Counted from the first letter of the stretch, positions 15,255-24,665 are shown. The stretch is DNA of 64,000 nucleotides from Streptomyces sp. NBC_01296 (GCF_035984415.1 NZ_CP130720.1:3224001-3288000), one strand, 5' to 3'. Made by a program: numbers and translations. Notes: generated from the sequence alone by a model not told the origin.

Positions 15255-16763
15255 CTACGCTCCCGCGATGATCTCCGCGGCCGCGCGGCCGCAGACGCGC
15301 GAGGCCCCGTGCGTCGCGATGTACAGCGCGCCGCGGGGCTCGGCCCGGGGGACGCCCATCTCGACCACCACCGTGTCCGGCCGCGCAGCGACCAGCGCGT
15401 CCAGGGCCTGCGCCATCCACGGGTGGCGGTGCGCGTCGCGGACCACCGCCACGACGGTGCGTTCGCCCGCCGCCGCCAGGACGTCCGCGGCCGTGGCGCC
15501 CTCCGGGAACACCCCGGACCCCGTTCCCGGTACCAGCGCGGCCAGTTCGGCGGCCACGCCCCACGGCGTCTCGTCGCCCACCGCGATGTTCGCGACGGGC
15601 GCGAGCGTGGCGACGTACGGGGCGGACACGGGCGCGGCGGCGCCGGAGACGACCACCGCGCGGCGGGCCGCCTCCAGGCCGATGCCGGGCGCGCTCCCCT
15701 CCAGCGGCGCGCCCGGCGCGGCGGCGGCCCGGGCCTGCCGGGTCCATGCGGCCAGCGACCGGACGCGGGCGGCGGCGTCGGCGAGTCGCTCCTGCGGCAG
15801 CGCGCCCTCCCGTACGGCCGCGACCAGTGCATCGCGCAGCCGGAGCACGGTGGCCTCGTCGGCGAGCCCGCCGCCGACGCAGATCGCGTCGGCGCCGGCC
15901 GCGATGGCGAGGACCGAGCCGCGCTCGATGCCGTACGTCCCGGCGATGGCGTTCATCTCCATGCCGTCGGTGACGATCAGGCCCTCGTAGCCGAGCTCCT
16001 TGCGCAGCAGGCCGGTCAGGATCTGCGGGCTGAGCGTCGCCGGGCGGGTCGGGTCGAGGGCGGGCACCAGGATGTGCGCGCTCATCACGGCCTTGGTGCC
16101 GGCCTCGATGGCCGCCCGGAAGGGCACCAGTTCGCGCGCCGCCAGCGTGTCCAGGTCGACGTCGATGCGCGGCAGGGCGTGGTGCGAGTCGACGTTGGTG
16201 TCGCCGTGGCCCGGGAAGTGCTTGGTGCACGCGGCGACGCCGGCGGCCTGCAGGCCCTCGACGTAGGCGGCGGTGTGCCGGGCGGCGAGGTGGGTGTCGG
16301 CGCCGAAGGACCGGACGCCGATCACCGGGTTGTCCGGGTTGGAGTTGACGTCGGCGGACGGGGCCCAGTTGAGGTTGACCCCGCACTCGGCGAGGCGGCG
16401 GCCGAGCTCGCGGGCGACGTCCCGGGTCAGCGCGGTGTCGTCGACGGCGCCGAGGGCCAGGTTGCCGGGGAAGGACGAGCCGCCGCGGACCTCGAGGCGG
16501 GTGACGTCGCCGCCCTCCTCGTCGATGGCGACGAGGACGTCGTCGCGCTCGGCGCGCAGCTGCGCGGTGAGCGCGGCGAGCTGCTCGGGCGAGGCGATGT
16601 TGCGGCCGAAGAGGCCGACGGCGGTGAGGCCTTCGCCGACCTGGCGGAGCAGCCACGCCGGAGCGGCGGTGCCCTCGAAGCCGGGCTGGAGGACCGCGAG
16701 GGCGTCGCGGGTCAGGTCATCGTTCGCATCGGATGCAGTGACGCCGTGCGCAAGGACGGTCAT
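15255..16763 (-). CDS. Family 3 beta-N-acetylhexosaminidase
   Basis: The 502-residue GH3 enzyme carries KHFPGHGDTNVDSHH, the bacterial hexosaminidase signature with its Asp-His dyad, and VTDGMEMNAI with the nucleophile Asp. There is no signal peptide, so it acts in the cytoplasm. It follows dasC by 6 bp, so it is the last gene of the dasABC operon and most likely splits imported chitobiose into GlcNAc. S. coelicolor has a comparable gene downstream of dasC. A NagZ-like role in wall recycling cannot be excluded. Its ribosome site lies in the dasC tail. Confidence 0.9.
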   Translation of the reverse strand: MTVLAHGVTASDANDDLTRDALAVLQPGFEGTAAPAWLLRQVGEGLTAVGLFGRNIASPEQLAALTAQLRAERDDVLVAIDEEGGDVTRLEVRGGSSFPGNLALGAVDDTALTRDVARELGRRLAECGVNLNWAPSADVNSNPDNPVIGVRSFGADTHLAARHTAAYVEGLQAAGVAACTKHFPGHGDTNVDSHHALPRIDVDLDTLAARELVPFRAAIEAGTKAVMSAHILVPALDPTRPATLSPQILTGLLRKELGYEGLIVTDGMEMNAIAGTYGIERGSVLAIAAGADAICVGGGLADEATVLRLRDALVAAVREGALPQERLADAAARVRSLAAWTRQARAAAAPGAPLEGSAPGIGLEAARRAVVVSGAAAPVSAPYVATLAPVANIAVGDETPWGVAAELAALVPGTGSGVFPEGATAADVLAAAGERTVVAVVRDAHRHPWMAQALDALVAARPDTVVVEMGVPRAEPRGALYIATHGASRVCGRAAAEIIAGA

Positions 16764-16769
16764 GTGGCG

Positions 16770-17672
16770 TTATCCCTTCACGGCGCCGGCGGTCATGCCG
16801 CCGACGGCCTTGCGCTGGAGGAAGACGAAGATCACCAGGACCGGGACCGCGAACAGCGAGGACGCGGCCATGGTGGCGCCCCAGTCGTTGCCGAAGGCGG
16901 TCTGGAACTGGGTCAGCCACAGGGGCAGGGTCTGGGCGGTCTTGTCCTTGTTGAGGATCAGGACCATCGCGAACTCGTTCCAGGCGGTGATGAAGCCGAA
17001 GAGCGAGGTGGACATCAGGCCGGGGGCCAGCAGCGGGAAGATCACCTTGCGGAAGGCCTGGCCGCGGGTGCAGCCGTCGATCTGGGCGGCCTCCTCCAGC
17101 GTCACCGGGACGGCCGCGATGAAGCCGCGCAGGGTCCAGATGGTGAAGGGCAGGACCATCACGAAGTAGATCGCGGTCAGCAGCGGGAGGCTGTTCAGCA
17201 TCTCGGCGTCGCGGGCGATCATGTACATCGCGATGACCATGACCTCCCAGGGGGCCATCTGCGCCATCATCACGCCGAGTACGAGGCCCTTGCGGCCCTT
17301 GAACTTCATGCGGGCGATGGCGAAGCTCGCGGCGAGGGCGACGGCCAGGGCGAGGACGACGGCGCCGACGGTGACGAGCAGGCTGTTCGTCACGTACGTC
17401 CAGAACAGCTCGACGCCGGTGGCCTTGGTGAAGTTGTCGAGCGTCGGGGTGAAGACGAAGACGGGGTCCTTGGAGAGGATCTGCCCGGACGGCTTGAGCG
17501 CCGAGGAGAACATCCAGTAGACCGGGAAGACGAAGACCACGGCCAGGGCGAGGGCGCCCAGGTTCTTCGCCACCGTGCCCGGGCGGAGCGGGCGGCGCGT
17601 GCGCAGCCGCTGTGCGGGCTTCGGGTGCTCCGGCGCGGCGGGTGCGGGCTTCGGCGCGGTGGTGGTGCTCAC
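16770..17672 (-). CDS. dasC: Chitobiose ABC transporter permease DasC
   Basis: The 300-residue MalG-type permease has six membrane segments. The cytoplasmic EAA loop is readable as LEEAAQIDGCTRGQAFRKVI, which docks on the ATPase. A Pro/Ala-rich N-terminal tail precedes the first helix. GTG 17672 overlaps the dasB stop by 4 bp and has AGGAGGAGG in the end of dasB, showing translational coupling. No ATPase gene is nearby; the das system is known to use the shared MsiK ATPase. Confidence 0.95.
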   Translation of the reverse strand: MSTTTAPKPAPAAPEHPKPAQRLRTRRPLRPGTVAKNLGALALAVVFVFPVYWMFSSALKPSGQILSKDPVFVFTPTLDNFTKATGVELFWTYVTNSLLVTVGAVVLALAVALAASFAIARMKFKGRKGLVLGVMMAQMAPWEVMVIAMYMIARDAEMLNSLPLLTAIYFVMVLPFTIWTLRGFIAAVPVTLEEAAQIDGCTRGQAFRKVIFPLLAPGLMSTSLFGFITAWNEFAMVLILNKDKTAQTLPLWLTQFQTAFGNDWGATMAASSLFAVPVLVIFVFLQRKAVGGMTAGAVKG

Positions 17673-18685
17673 TGCTCCTCCTCCTGCTTCAGGATCAGGC
17701 GGAAGTAGAAGGACATGACGATCACGAGCATCACGATCGTCAGGACGGAGATCGCTGCCGCGAGCGCGTAGTGGCCCTGGCTCTGGCCCTCGACGAAGGC
17801 GAAGACGGGCAGGGTCTCGGAGGCACGGTCGGGGCCGCCGCGGTTCATCGCGTAGACCTGGGTGAAGGCCTTGAAGACCCAGATCACCTCGAGGAACGTG
17901 GTGACGAGGAAGAACGGCTTGAGGTTCGGGAAGACGACCTGCCAGAACGTCTGCCAGCCGTTCGCGCCGTCCATCCGCGCGGCCTCGTACAGCTCGCCGC
18001 TGACGGTGGTCAGGCCGGCGTACATGTTGAGGGCGACGAAGGGGACGGAGCCCCAGACCACCAGGACGGTGACGATCACCAGGGTGGAGAAGCCGGACTC
18101 GAACCAGTTGTGCTGCTCGTAGCCGGAGAAGCCGAGGGTGCGCATGACCCAGTTCATGACGCCGAACTGCTCGTCGAACAGCCACTGGAAGACGGTGACG
18201 GACGCGACGATCGGCATGGCCCAGGCCATCACCAGCGCCATCGACAGGACCAGGCGCATCCACGTGCCGAGCCGGTTCAGCAGGATGCCGAGGAGGCTGC
18301 CGATCACCATGATCAGCGCGACGTTGGCCGCGGTGAAGGCGAAGGTGCGCACGACGACGGTCCAGAAGTGCGCGTCGCCCAGCAGCTGGGTGTAGTTCTC
18401 GACCCCGTTGAAGGGCGCCTTCCGCTGGATGAACTCGATCTTGTCGACCTTCTGGAACGACAGGATCACGTTCTTGACCAGCGGGTACAGCAGCAGCGTG
18501 GCCAGGCTGAGGACCGCGGGCCCGATCAGGAGGTACGGCAGCCAGCCCGAAGGGAGCGACGTTCTGCCCCGGCGAGGAGACGAGGGGGTGGTCCCGGTGG
18601 TGGTGGGCGGCGTCTGCTGCCGTCCGGCGGACTTCGGTGGTGCGTCCTGTGGAGCGGTCGCCGCTCCCTGGGAGTGCACGGTCAT
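17669..18685 (-). CDS. dasB: Chitobiose ABC transporter permease DasB
   Basis: The 338-residue MalF-type permease has six membrane segments after a 45-residue hydrophilic, Thr/Pro-rich N-terminus. The EAA loop is ELYEAARMDGANGWQTFWQV. It pairs with DasC to form the channel for N,N'-diacetylchitobiose captured by DasA. ATG 18685 follows GAGG. It is separated from dasA by 104 bp containing a strong hairpin, so dasB-dasC should be transcribed less than dasA. Confidence 0.95.
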   Translation of the reverse strand: MTVHSQGAATAPQDAPPKSAGRQQTPPTTTGTTPSSPRRGRTSLPSGWLPYLLIGPAVLSLATLLLYPLVKNVILSFQKVDKIEFIQRKAPFNGVENYTQLLGDAHFWTVVVRTFAFTAANVALIMVIGSLLGILLNRLGTWMRLVLSMALVMAWAMPIVASVTVFQWLFDEQFGVMNWVMRTLGFSGYEQHNWFESGFSTLVIVTVLVVWGSVPFVALNMYAGLTTVSGELYEAARMDGANGWQTFWQVVFPNLKPFFLVTTFLEVIWVFKAFTQVYAMNRGGPDRASETLPVFAFVEGQSQGHYALAAAISVLTIVMLVIVMSFYFRLILKQEEEQ

Positions 18686-18738
18686 GTCTTGGTTACCTCG
18701 GCTGCGGTCGGGCGTCGCACAGGTCTGTCGATGCGCGA

Positions 18739-18780
18739 CCGGGGGTGCGGCGGGCGCGTGGGCGCCGGCCGCACCCCCGG
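18739..18780. terminator. Hairpin between dasA and dasB (partial terminator)
   Basis: A long stem (CCGGGGGTGCGGC paired with GGCCGCACCCCCGG, extended by GGGCGC/GCGCC) sits between co-directional dasA and dasB. It probably stops most transcripts after dasA or protects the dasA 3' end, giving more binding protein than permease. Confidence 0.7.
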
Positions 18781-18789
18781 TGCTACGTG

Positions 18790-20073
18790 CTACTTGTTGA
18801 TGCGGTTCGCGATTTCCTTGTCCGCGTCCGCGCCCGCCTTGGCGGCGTCCTCACCCTTCAGGACCTTGGTCATGAACTCCTTGAGCGGGTTGGGCTCGGT
18901 CTCGACGTTCGCCCAGCCCGGGGTGACCGGGGTGATGCGGCCGTTGACGCCGCCCTTGCCCATGGCCTCGGCGAAGGAGCCCGCGGCGGGGGTGAAGTTC
19001 GCGGCGGCCTGGTTCGGGAGCAGCGCGCCCTTGGTCTCGGCGGCGTACTTCGCCATCTGGTCCTTGCCGGCGGCCAGGGCCAGCCACTCCTTGGCGAGCT
19101 CCTTGTTCTTGGAGCGCTCGGCCACGGCGAGGTTCGAGCCGCCGAGGAAGACGGTGCCCGGCTTGTCGGCGGTCTTGCCCGGGATCGGGAAGTAGCCGAA
19201 GTCGGCCTCCTTGCCCGCGTCCTTCAGGGCCTTCTCCGCGCCGCCGGCCTCCCAGCCGAGACCGATCCAGGACGCGACGCCGCCCTTGGGAACGACGTCG
19301 GTGGACTGCTGCGGGGTGGCCTCGTCCTTGTCCTTCGGGGCGGTGGAGTAGGACTGGAGCTTCTTGTAGAACTCCATCGCGGAGGCGGCCTGGGGCGTGC
19401 CGAGACCGCCCTTCCACTTGCCGCCGTCCTTGACGGCGAGCTCGCCGCCCTCGTCCCAGACGAAGCCCGCGAGGACGTACCAGCTCTGGCCGGGCAGGTA
19501 GATCGGCTGCGAGGCGGGGTCCGCGGCCTTCAGCTTCTCAAGGCCGGCGATCCACTCGTCACGGGTGGTCGGCGGGGTGACGCCGGCCTTCGCGAAGGCT
19601 TTCTTGTCGTACACGACGACGCGGTTGGCCGCGTACCAGGGAGCGGAGTAGAGCTTGCCGTCGTACTCGGCCGAAGCGAGCATGCTCTTCTGCCAGGCGT
19701 CCGCGCCGAGCTTGGACTTGTCCTTGGTCAGGTCGGCGAGTCCGCCGGTGACCGCGTAGCCGGAGGTCTGGGTGTTGCCGAGCTCGAGGACGTCCGGCGG
19801 GGTGTTCTCGGAGAGGGCCGTGGTGACCTTCTCCTGGATGCCCTTCCACTGCTGCTCTTCGACCTTGACGGTGACACCGGGGTGCTTGGCCGAGAACTCC
19901 GCGTTGACCGCGTCGATCCAGGCCTTCGGCGCGGAACCGTCCATCACCCAGACGGTGATCTCCTTGGCGCCGCCCGCGTCGGTCTTCCCCTTGTCGTCGC
20001 CGCCGTTGCCGCACGCCGCGACTCCGACCATCATGCCCGCGACACTGACCGCCGCGATGAGCTTGCGCTTCAC
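18790..20073 (-). CDS. dasA: Chitobiose-binding lipoprotein DasA
   Basis: The 427-residue extracellular solute-binding protein (SBP family 1) has a lipoprotein signal: charged VKRK, a hydrophobic core, and lipobox VAAC with the lipidated Cys at 21. The mature protein starts with a Gly/Asp/Lys linker and KEITVWVMDGSAP. It captures N,N'-diacetylchitobiose for DasBC. GTG 20073 was chosen because it follows GAGGAGGG and begins the signal peptide. Two dre operators lie 92-131 bp upstream, and dasR diverges from it. In S. coelicolor dasA loss affects development. Confidence 0.96.
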   Translation of the reverse strand: MKRKLIAAVSVAGMMVGVAACGNGGDDKGKTDAGGAKEITVWVMDGSAPKAWIDAVNAEFSAKHPGVTVKVEEQQWKGIQEKVTTALSENTPPDVLELGNTQTSGYAVTGGLADLTKDKSKLGADAWQKSMLASAEYDGKLYSAPWYAANRVVVYDKKAFAKAGVTPPTTRDEWIAGLEKLKAADPASQPIYLPGQSWYVLAGFVWDEGGELAVKDGGKWKGGLGTPQAASAMEFYKKLQSYSTAPKDKDEATPQQSTDVVPKGGVASWIGLGWEAGGAEKALKDAGKEADFGYFPIPGKTADKPGTVFLGGSNLAVAERSKNKELAKEWLALAAGKDQMAKYAAETKGALLPNQAAANFTPAAGSFAEAMGKGGVNGRITPVTPGWANVETEPNPLKEFMTKVLKGEDAAKAGADADKEIANRINK

Positions 20074-20164
20074 GCCACCCTCCTCAGGGATGCTGCCTGC
20101 AACTTCCCTCGCCCGCCGCGGTGACATGCACCAAGTACTGCCCTGGGGCCGGGATCTGATCCAT

Positions 20165-20180
20165 ATTGGTTTAGACCAGT
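20165..20180. promoter_or_regulatory. DasR operator (dre1) upstream of dasA
   Basis: ATTGGTTTAGACCAGT matches the dre consensus at 13 of 16 positions and is nearly palindromic. It lies 92 bp before the dasA start, in the dasA-dasR divergent region. Confidence 0.88.
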
Positions 20181-20188
20181 AACCGGAG

Positions 20189-20204
20189 CTTGGCCTAGAC
20201 CTTT
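20189..20204. promoter_or_regulatory. Second, weaker DasR operator (dre2) upstream of dasA
   Basis: CTTGGCCTAGACCTTT keeps the TGG-CTAGACC core of dre. It is centred 24 bp from dre1, a little over two helical turns, so two DasR dimers could bind side by side. Confidence 0.65.
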
Positions 20205-20363
20205 AGGGGTGTCAAGGGTCTAATGAGCGGGTGATCGGTCCGTTACCGGACCGACACCTGGGGGAGGGAGGAGGCCTGCCCTCCCACCCGTGTCACGATG
20301 TGACCGCACATATCGGAGGAGCCGGTGACGGCAGCGAAACTGGAGTCGGGAAGGCGGGCGGCG

Positions 20364-21128
20364 ATGTCCACCGAAGGGGCGACCACGGAGCCGGAAGGCG
20401 GGGCAGCCACTCGCACGGCGCGTGTGCCCAAGTACTACCGACTCAAGCGGCACTTGCTCGACATGACCGAGACGCTGCCCCCCGGCACGCCGGTACCGCC
20501 GGAGCGCACGCTCGCGGCCGAATTCGACACCTCGCGGACCACCGTGCGCCAGGCGCTCCAGGAGCTCGTCGTCGAGGGCCGGCTGGAGCGCATTCAGGGC
20601 AAAGGCACCTTTGTCGCGAAACCGAAGGTCTCCCAGCCGCTCCAACTGTCCTCGTACACGGAGGACATGCGGGCCCAGGGGCTGGAGCCCACGTCCCAAC
20701 TCCTCGACATCGGCTACGTGACCGCCGACGACACCCTGGCCGGGCTCCTCAAGATCGCCACGGGCGGCCGGGTGCTGCGCATCGAGCGGCTGCGCCTGGC
20801 CAGCGGCGAGCCGATGGCCATCGAGACCACCCACCTCTCGGCCAAGCGCTTCCCCGCGCTGCGCCGCTCGCTGGCCAAGTACACCTCCCTCTACACGGCG
20901 CTGGCCGAGGTGTACGACGTACGGCTCGCGGAGGCCGAGGAGACCATCGAGACCTCCCTGGCCACCCCGCGCGAGGCGGGCCTGCTGGGCACCGACGTCG
21001 GCCTGCCGATGCTGATGCTCTCCCGCCACTCGCTGGACGCCGACGGCGAACCGGTGGAATGGGTCCGCTCGGTGTACCGCGGCGATCGTTACAAGTTCGT
21101 GGCGCGGCTCCAGCGCCCCGCCGTCTGA
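20364..21128 (+). CDS. dasR: GntR/HutC-family global regulator DasR
   Basis: The 254-residue protein has an N-terminal GntR winged helix ([22 protein letters not shown], then [15 protein letters not shown]) and a C-terminal UTRA effector domain. It binds dre sites and is released by glucosamine-6-phosphate. It links GlcNAc supply to sugar uptake, development and antibiotics in Streptomyces. ATG 20364 gives the same length as I recall for S. coelicolor DasR. GTG 20325, preceded by GGAGGA, would add 13 residues and is a real alternative. It diverges from dasA and is followed by a terminator. Confidence 0.96.
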   Translation: MSTEGATTEPEGGAATRTARVPKYYRLKRHLLDMTETLPPGTPVPPERTLAAEFDTSRTTVRQALQELVVEGRLERIQGKGTFVAKPKVSQPLQLSSYTEDMRAQGLEPTSQLLDIGYVTADDTLAGLLKIATGGRVLRIERLRLASGEPMAIETTHLSAKRFPALRRSLAKYTSLYTALAEVYDVRLAEAEETIETSLATPREAGLLGTDVGLPMLMLSRHSLDADGEPVEWVRSVYRGDRYKFVARLQRPAV

Positions 21129-21138
21129 CGCAGCACGT

Positions 21139-21176
21139 GGACGGGCCCCCCGCGCCTCAGGCGAACCGGCCCGTCC
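21139..21176. terminator. Terminator after dasR
   Basis: A 9-bp stem (GGACGGGCC with GGCCCGTCC) closes a G/C-rich loop 10 bp after the dasR stop. Confidence 0.75.
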
Positions 21177-21289
21177 AATACCACCCCACCACCCGATCTC
21201 CTTCAGTCCGAATCATCCGGCCTCGAGCAATTCAGGCAATATCCCTGCCTGGCCGTGCATTCCCCCGATCAAGGGCTCTACGGTCGCTC

Positions 21290-22108
21290 GTGTGCAACTG
21301 CGCTACAACCGCACCGTCTTCCCTCACGGTTGTGAAGGACTCTGCCGGTCGGTATTTCGCGAGTTTCGTGGTCGAGACCGATGTCGACCACCTGCCTCAG
21401 ACCGGCACTGAGGTCGGCATCGACCTGGGGCTGTCCACCTTTGCCGTCCTGTCGGACGGCACGAAGATCAGCTCGCCACGGTTTCTGCGGCGGGCGGAGA
21501 AGAAGGTCAAGCGGTTGCAGCAGAGCCTCTCCCGCAAGGCCGCGGGGTCGAGGAACCGGGCGAAGGCTCGGATCAAGGTAGCCCGGCAGTACGCCAAGGT
21601 GGCCGACCGCCGCCGGGACTGGCACCACAAGACGTCCACACAGATCATCCGCGACAACCAAGCGGTGTACGTGGAGGACCTCGCGGTGCACGCCCTCGGA
21701 CGGACCCGGCTCGCCAAATCGGTGCACGACGCCGGCTGGTCCGCCTTCGTGGACATGCTGGAATACAAGGCCGCCAGACGCGGCCGCCGCTTCGGGAAGA
21801 TCGGGCGCTTCGAGCCGACCTCGCAGGTCTGCTCCTCCTGCAGGCACCGGGACGGCCCGAAACCGCTGCACGTCCGGGAGTGGACCTGCCCGGAGTGCGG
21901 CGCCGACCACGACCGCGACGGGAACGCGGCGATCAACACCCTGGCCGCCGGGCGGGCGGACAGGCGAAACGCCTCGTGGAGCGTGGGTGAGACCGGGGCG
22001 AGAGCCTCGGCGCCGCGCGATGAAGCAGGAAGATCCGGTCGCACGGACCAGGGTCGCGTCAAAAGTTCGTCGCTCGACTCTGGGTCAGACCAACTGATCC
22101 GTGCTTGA
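21290..22108 (+). pseudogene. 5'-truncated TnpB (IS605/IS1341-type RNA-guided nuclease)
   Basis: About 270 codons encode the C-terminal two-thirds of a TnpB. Homology begins near SSLTVVKDSAGRYFASF, so the N-terminal REC/WED part is missing. What remains keeps the RuvC Asp (GIDLGLSTFAVL), Glu (VYVEDLAVHAL), a zinc ribbon (CSSC and CPEC) and the last Asp (DHDRDGNAAIN). GTG 21290 is only a formal start with no ribosome site. No TnpA lies beside it. Without its RNA-binding half it is unlikely to work alone. The G+C bias is a little lower than in neighbours. Confidence 0.82.
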
Positions 22109-22127
22109 CTCTCGTTCCGCTATACGG

Positions 22128-22160
22128 ACGGGGGCTTACGTTCACCGGGCGCGCCCCCGT
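22128..22160. other. Hairpin in the cstA leader
   Basis: ACGGGGGC and GCCCCCGT pair across a 17-nt loop 46 bp before cstA. It could end read-through from the tnpB remnant or act in the cstA leader. A second short hairpin, GGGTCAG/CTGATCC, lies at 22082-22100 near the tnpB stop. Confidence 0.35.
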
Positions 22161-22205
22161 AGATTCCCTGCGCTTACGCAGATGATCAACGAGGGGACGA
22201 GGATC

Positions 22206-24458
22206 ATGCCGGAACCGGAAGCAACAGGTACAGAACGGAACGCGGCGAGTCCGGGCACGGCGGCGGACTCGCCTTCCGCAGCAGGGGACATGACGTCGGG
22301 AGGCATGACCCCGAAGGCGATCGCCGTCTGGGTGCTCGTCGGCCTCATCGGGGCCCTCGGCTGGGGCATCCTGGCGCTCTCGCGCGGCGAGGAGATCTCG
22401 GCCGCCTGGCTGCTCGCCGCCGCGCTGGGCTCGTACGCCATCGGCTACCGCTTCTACGCGCGCTTCATCTCCCACCGGGTCCTGAAGGTCGACAAGACGC
22501 GGGCCACCCCGGCCGAACGCCTTGACAACGGTGTCGACTTCCACCCCACCGACCGCCGCGTGCTCTTCGGCCACCACTTCGCCGCCGTGGCCGGCGCCGG
22601 TCCGCTGGTCGGCCCCGTGCTCGCCGCGCAGATGGGCTACCTGCCGGGCACCATCTGGATCGTCGCGGGCGTCATCTTCGCGGGCGCCGTCCAGGACATG
22701 GTCACGCTCTTCTTCTCCACGCGCCGCGACGGGCGCTCGCTCGGCCAGATGGCCCGGGACGAGATCGGCCCCGTCGGCGGAGCCGCCGCCCTGGTCGCCG
22801 TGTTCGCCATCATGATCATCCTGCTGGCCGTGCTCGCACTGGTCATCGTCAACGCACTGGCGCACTCCCCCTGGGGTGTCTTCTCCATCGGCATGACCAT
22901 CCCGATCGCCCTCTTCATGGGCTTCTACCTGCGCGTGCTGCGGCCGGGCCGGGTCACCGAGATCTCCGTCATCGGCGTCGCGCTGCTGCTGCTCGCCATC
23001 GTCGCGGGCGGCTGGGTCGCCGAGTCCTCACTGGCGAGCACCTTCACGCTGGAGAAGGAGACCCTGGTCCTCTGGATGGTCGCGTACGGCTTCGTCGCCT
23101 CGGTGCTGCCGGTGTGGATGCTGCTCGCGCCCCGCGACTACCTGTCCACCTTCATGAAGGTCGGCACCATCGCGCTGATGGCGGTGGGCGTGGTGCTGGC
23201 GATGCCCACGCTGAAGATGCCCGCGGTCACCGATTTCGCCGCCCGCGGGGACGGGCCGGTCTTCGCCGGGTCGATGTTCCCCTTCGTCTTCATCACCATC
23301 GCCTGCGGCGCCCTGTCCGGCTTCCACGCACTGGTCTCCTCGGGCACCACCCCGAAGATGATCCAGAAGGAGACCCAGGTCCGGGTCATCGGCTACGGCG
23401 CCATGCTGACCGAGTCCTTCGTCGCCGTCATGGCGATCATCGCGGCCACCATCATCGAGCCCGGCCTGTTCTTCGCGGTCAACTCCCCCGCGGGCGTCAT
23501 CGGCACCACCGTCGAGACCGCCTCGCAGGCCGTGACCCACCTCGGCTTCGCCGTCTCGCCCGAGTACCTCGCGCAGGCCGCCAAGGACGTCGAGGAGGCC
23601 AGCCTGCTGTCCCGTACGGGCGGTGCGCCGACCTTCGCACTCGGAATGTCGGAGATCTTCTCGTCCGTGCTCGGCGGCGCCGGGATGAAGGCCTTCTGGT
23701 ACCACTTCGCGATCATGTTCGAGGCACTGTTCATCCTGACGACCCTCGACGCGGGCACCCGCGTCGGCCGGTTCATGCTCCAGGACACCCTCGGCAACGT
23801 GCACAAGCCCTTCAAGGACATCAGCTGGAAGCCCGGCGTGTGGCTGGCGAGCGCGCTCGTCGTCGGCGGCTGGGGCTACTTCCTGTGGGTCGGCATCAAG
23901 GACCCGCTGGGCGGCATCAACCAGCTGTTCCCGCTGTTCGGGATCGCGAACCAGCTGCTCGCGGCGGTGGCCCTGGCCGTCTGCACCACGCTGCTCGTCA
24001 AGTCCGGGCGGCTCAAGTGGGCGTGGGTCACCGGCGTCCCGCTGGCCTGGGACGTGGCCGTCACGCTCACCGCGAGCTACCAGAAGGTGTTCTCCGACGA
24101 CGTGAAGGTCGGCTTCTTCGCGCAGCGCGACAAGTACCAGACCGGGATCGACGCCGGGAAGGTGCTGCCGCCCGCCAAGAACATGGACGAGATGCACACC
24201 GTGGTCACCAACGCCACGGTGGACGGCGCGCTGTCGGCGCTGTTCGCGATCCTGATCATCATCGTGCTGCTGGACGCGGCGCGGACCTGCTTCAAGGCGA
24301 TCTCCGCCCCGGAGGCGGTCAGGCTGTCCGAGGTCCCGTGGACCGAGTCGAAGATCATCGCCCCGGCCGGGCTCATCGCGACACCCGAGGAGCGGGCGGA
24401 ACTCGCTGCCGCCGGCCTGGACTCGGGCGGGGGCCGCGTGAAGGAGCCGGTGGCGTGA
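22206..24458 (+). CDS. cstA: CstA-family carbon-starvation (pyruvate/peptide) transporter
   Basis: The 750-residue protein has a Ser/Ala/Thr-rich tail of about 30 residues and then about 16 membrane segments. Family signatures are visible: DFHPTDRRVLFGHHFAAVAG near the start of the core, GALSGFHALVSSGTTPKM in the middle, and TLDAGTRVGRF later. CstA-type carriers take up pyruvate or peptides at the cytoplasmic membrane. ATG 22206 follows GAGG. Its stop overlaps the next gene, a YbdD-type partner, by 4 bp. Confidence 0.92.
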   Translation: MPEPEATGTERNAASPGTAADSPSAAGDMTSGGMTPKAIAVWVLVGLIGALGWGILALSRGEEISAAWLLAAALGSYAIGYRFYARFISHRVLKVDKTRATPAERLDNGVDFHPTDRRVLFGHHFAAVAGAGPLVGPVLAAQMGYLPGTIWIVAGVIFAGAVQDMVTLFFSTRRDGRSLGQMARDEIGPVGGAAALVAVFAIMIILLAVLALVIVNALAHSPWGVFSIGMTIPIALFMGFYLRVLRPGRVTEISVIGVALLLLAIVAGGWVAESSLASTFTLEKETLVLWMVAYGFVASVLPVWMLLAPRDYLSTFMKVGTIALMAVGVVLAMPTLKMPAVTDFAARGDGPVFAGSMFPFVFITIACGALSGFHALVSSGTTPKMIQKETQVRVIGYGAMLTESFVAVMAIIAATIIEPGLFFAVNSPAGVIGTTVETASQAVTHLGFAVSPEYLAQAAKDVEEASLLSRTGGAPTFALGMSEIFSSVLGGAGMKAFWYHFAIMFEALFILTTLDAGTRVGRFMLQDTLGNVHKPFKDISWKPGVWLASALVVGGWGYFLWVGIKDPLGGINQLFPLFGIANQLLAAVALAVCTTLLVKSGRLKWAWVTGVPLAWDVAVTLTASYQKVFSDDVKVGFFAQRDKYQTGIDAGKVLPPAKNMDEMHTVVTNATVDGALSALFAILIIIVLLDAARTCFKAISAPEAVRLSEVPWTESKIIAPAGLIATPEERAELAAAGLDSGGGRVKEPVA

Positions 24459-24652
24459 GCGGCGTCCGCGCGGCGCTGGCGAAGGCGCGGTACTTCGTAC
24501 GGGAGTTCTCGGGCGAGGCGGCGTACGACCGCTACGTGGCCCACGCCCGTACGCACGACCCCGCGGCCGAGGTCATGACCCGCCGCGCCTTCGAGCGCGC
24601 CCGCACGGACTCGCGCGAGGCGGACCCCCGCGAGGGCTTCCGCTGCTGCTGA
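24455..24652 (+). CDS. YbdD/YjiX-family small protein, CstA partner
   Basis: The 65-residue protein matches the YbdD/YjiX (DUF466) family in size and ending: YDRYVAHARTHDPAAEVMTR then EADPREGFRCC. Such proteins are encoded next to cstA-type transporters and needed for their function in enterobacteria. GTG 24455 overlaps the cstA TGA by 4 bp, showing a coupled operon. A strong terminator follows. Confidence 0.88.
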   Translation: MSGVRAALAKARYFVREFSGEAAYDRYVAHARTHDPAAEVMTRRAFERARTDSREADPREGFRCC

Positions 24653-24665
24653 GAGCCTTGTAGCC

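Noticed and set aside
13122..17708. Very long plus-strand ORF across the amino-sugar cluster
   Set aside because: It is antisense to four recognised genes and arises from high G+C codon bias.
20325..20363. Thirteen-residue upstream extension of DasR as the preferred start
   Set aside because: GGAGGA is only 4 nt from GTG 20325, and ATG 20364 gives the length known for DasR; retained as an alternative start.
22082..22100. DasR operator near the tnpB stop (TTGGTCTGACC on the minus strand)
   Set aside because: It lacks one base of the TGGTCTAGACC core, so spacing of the half-sites is wrong.
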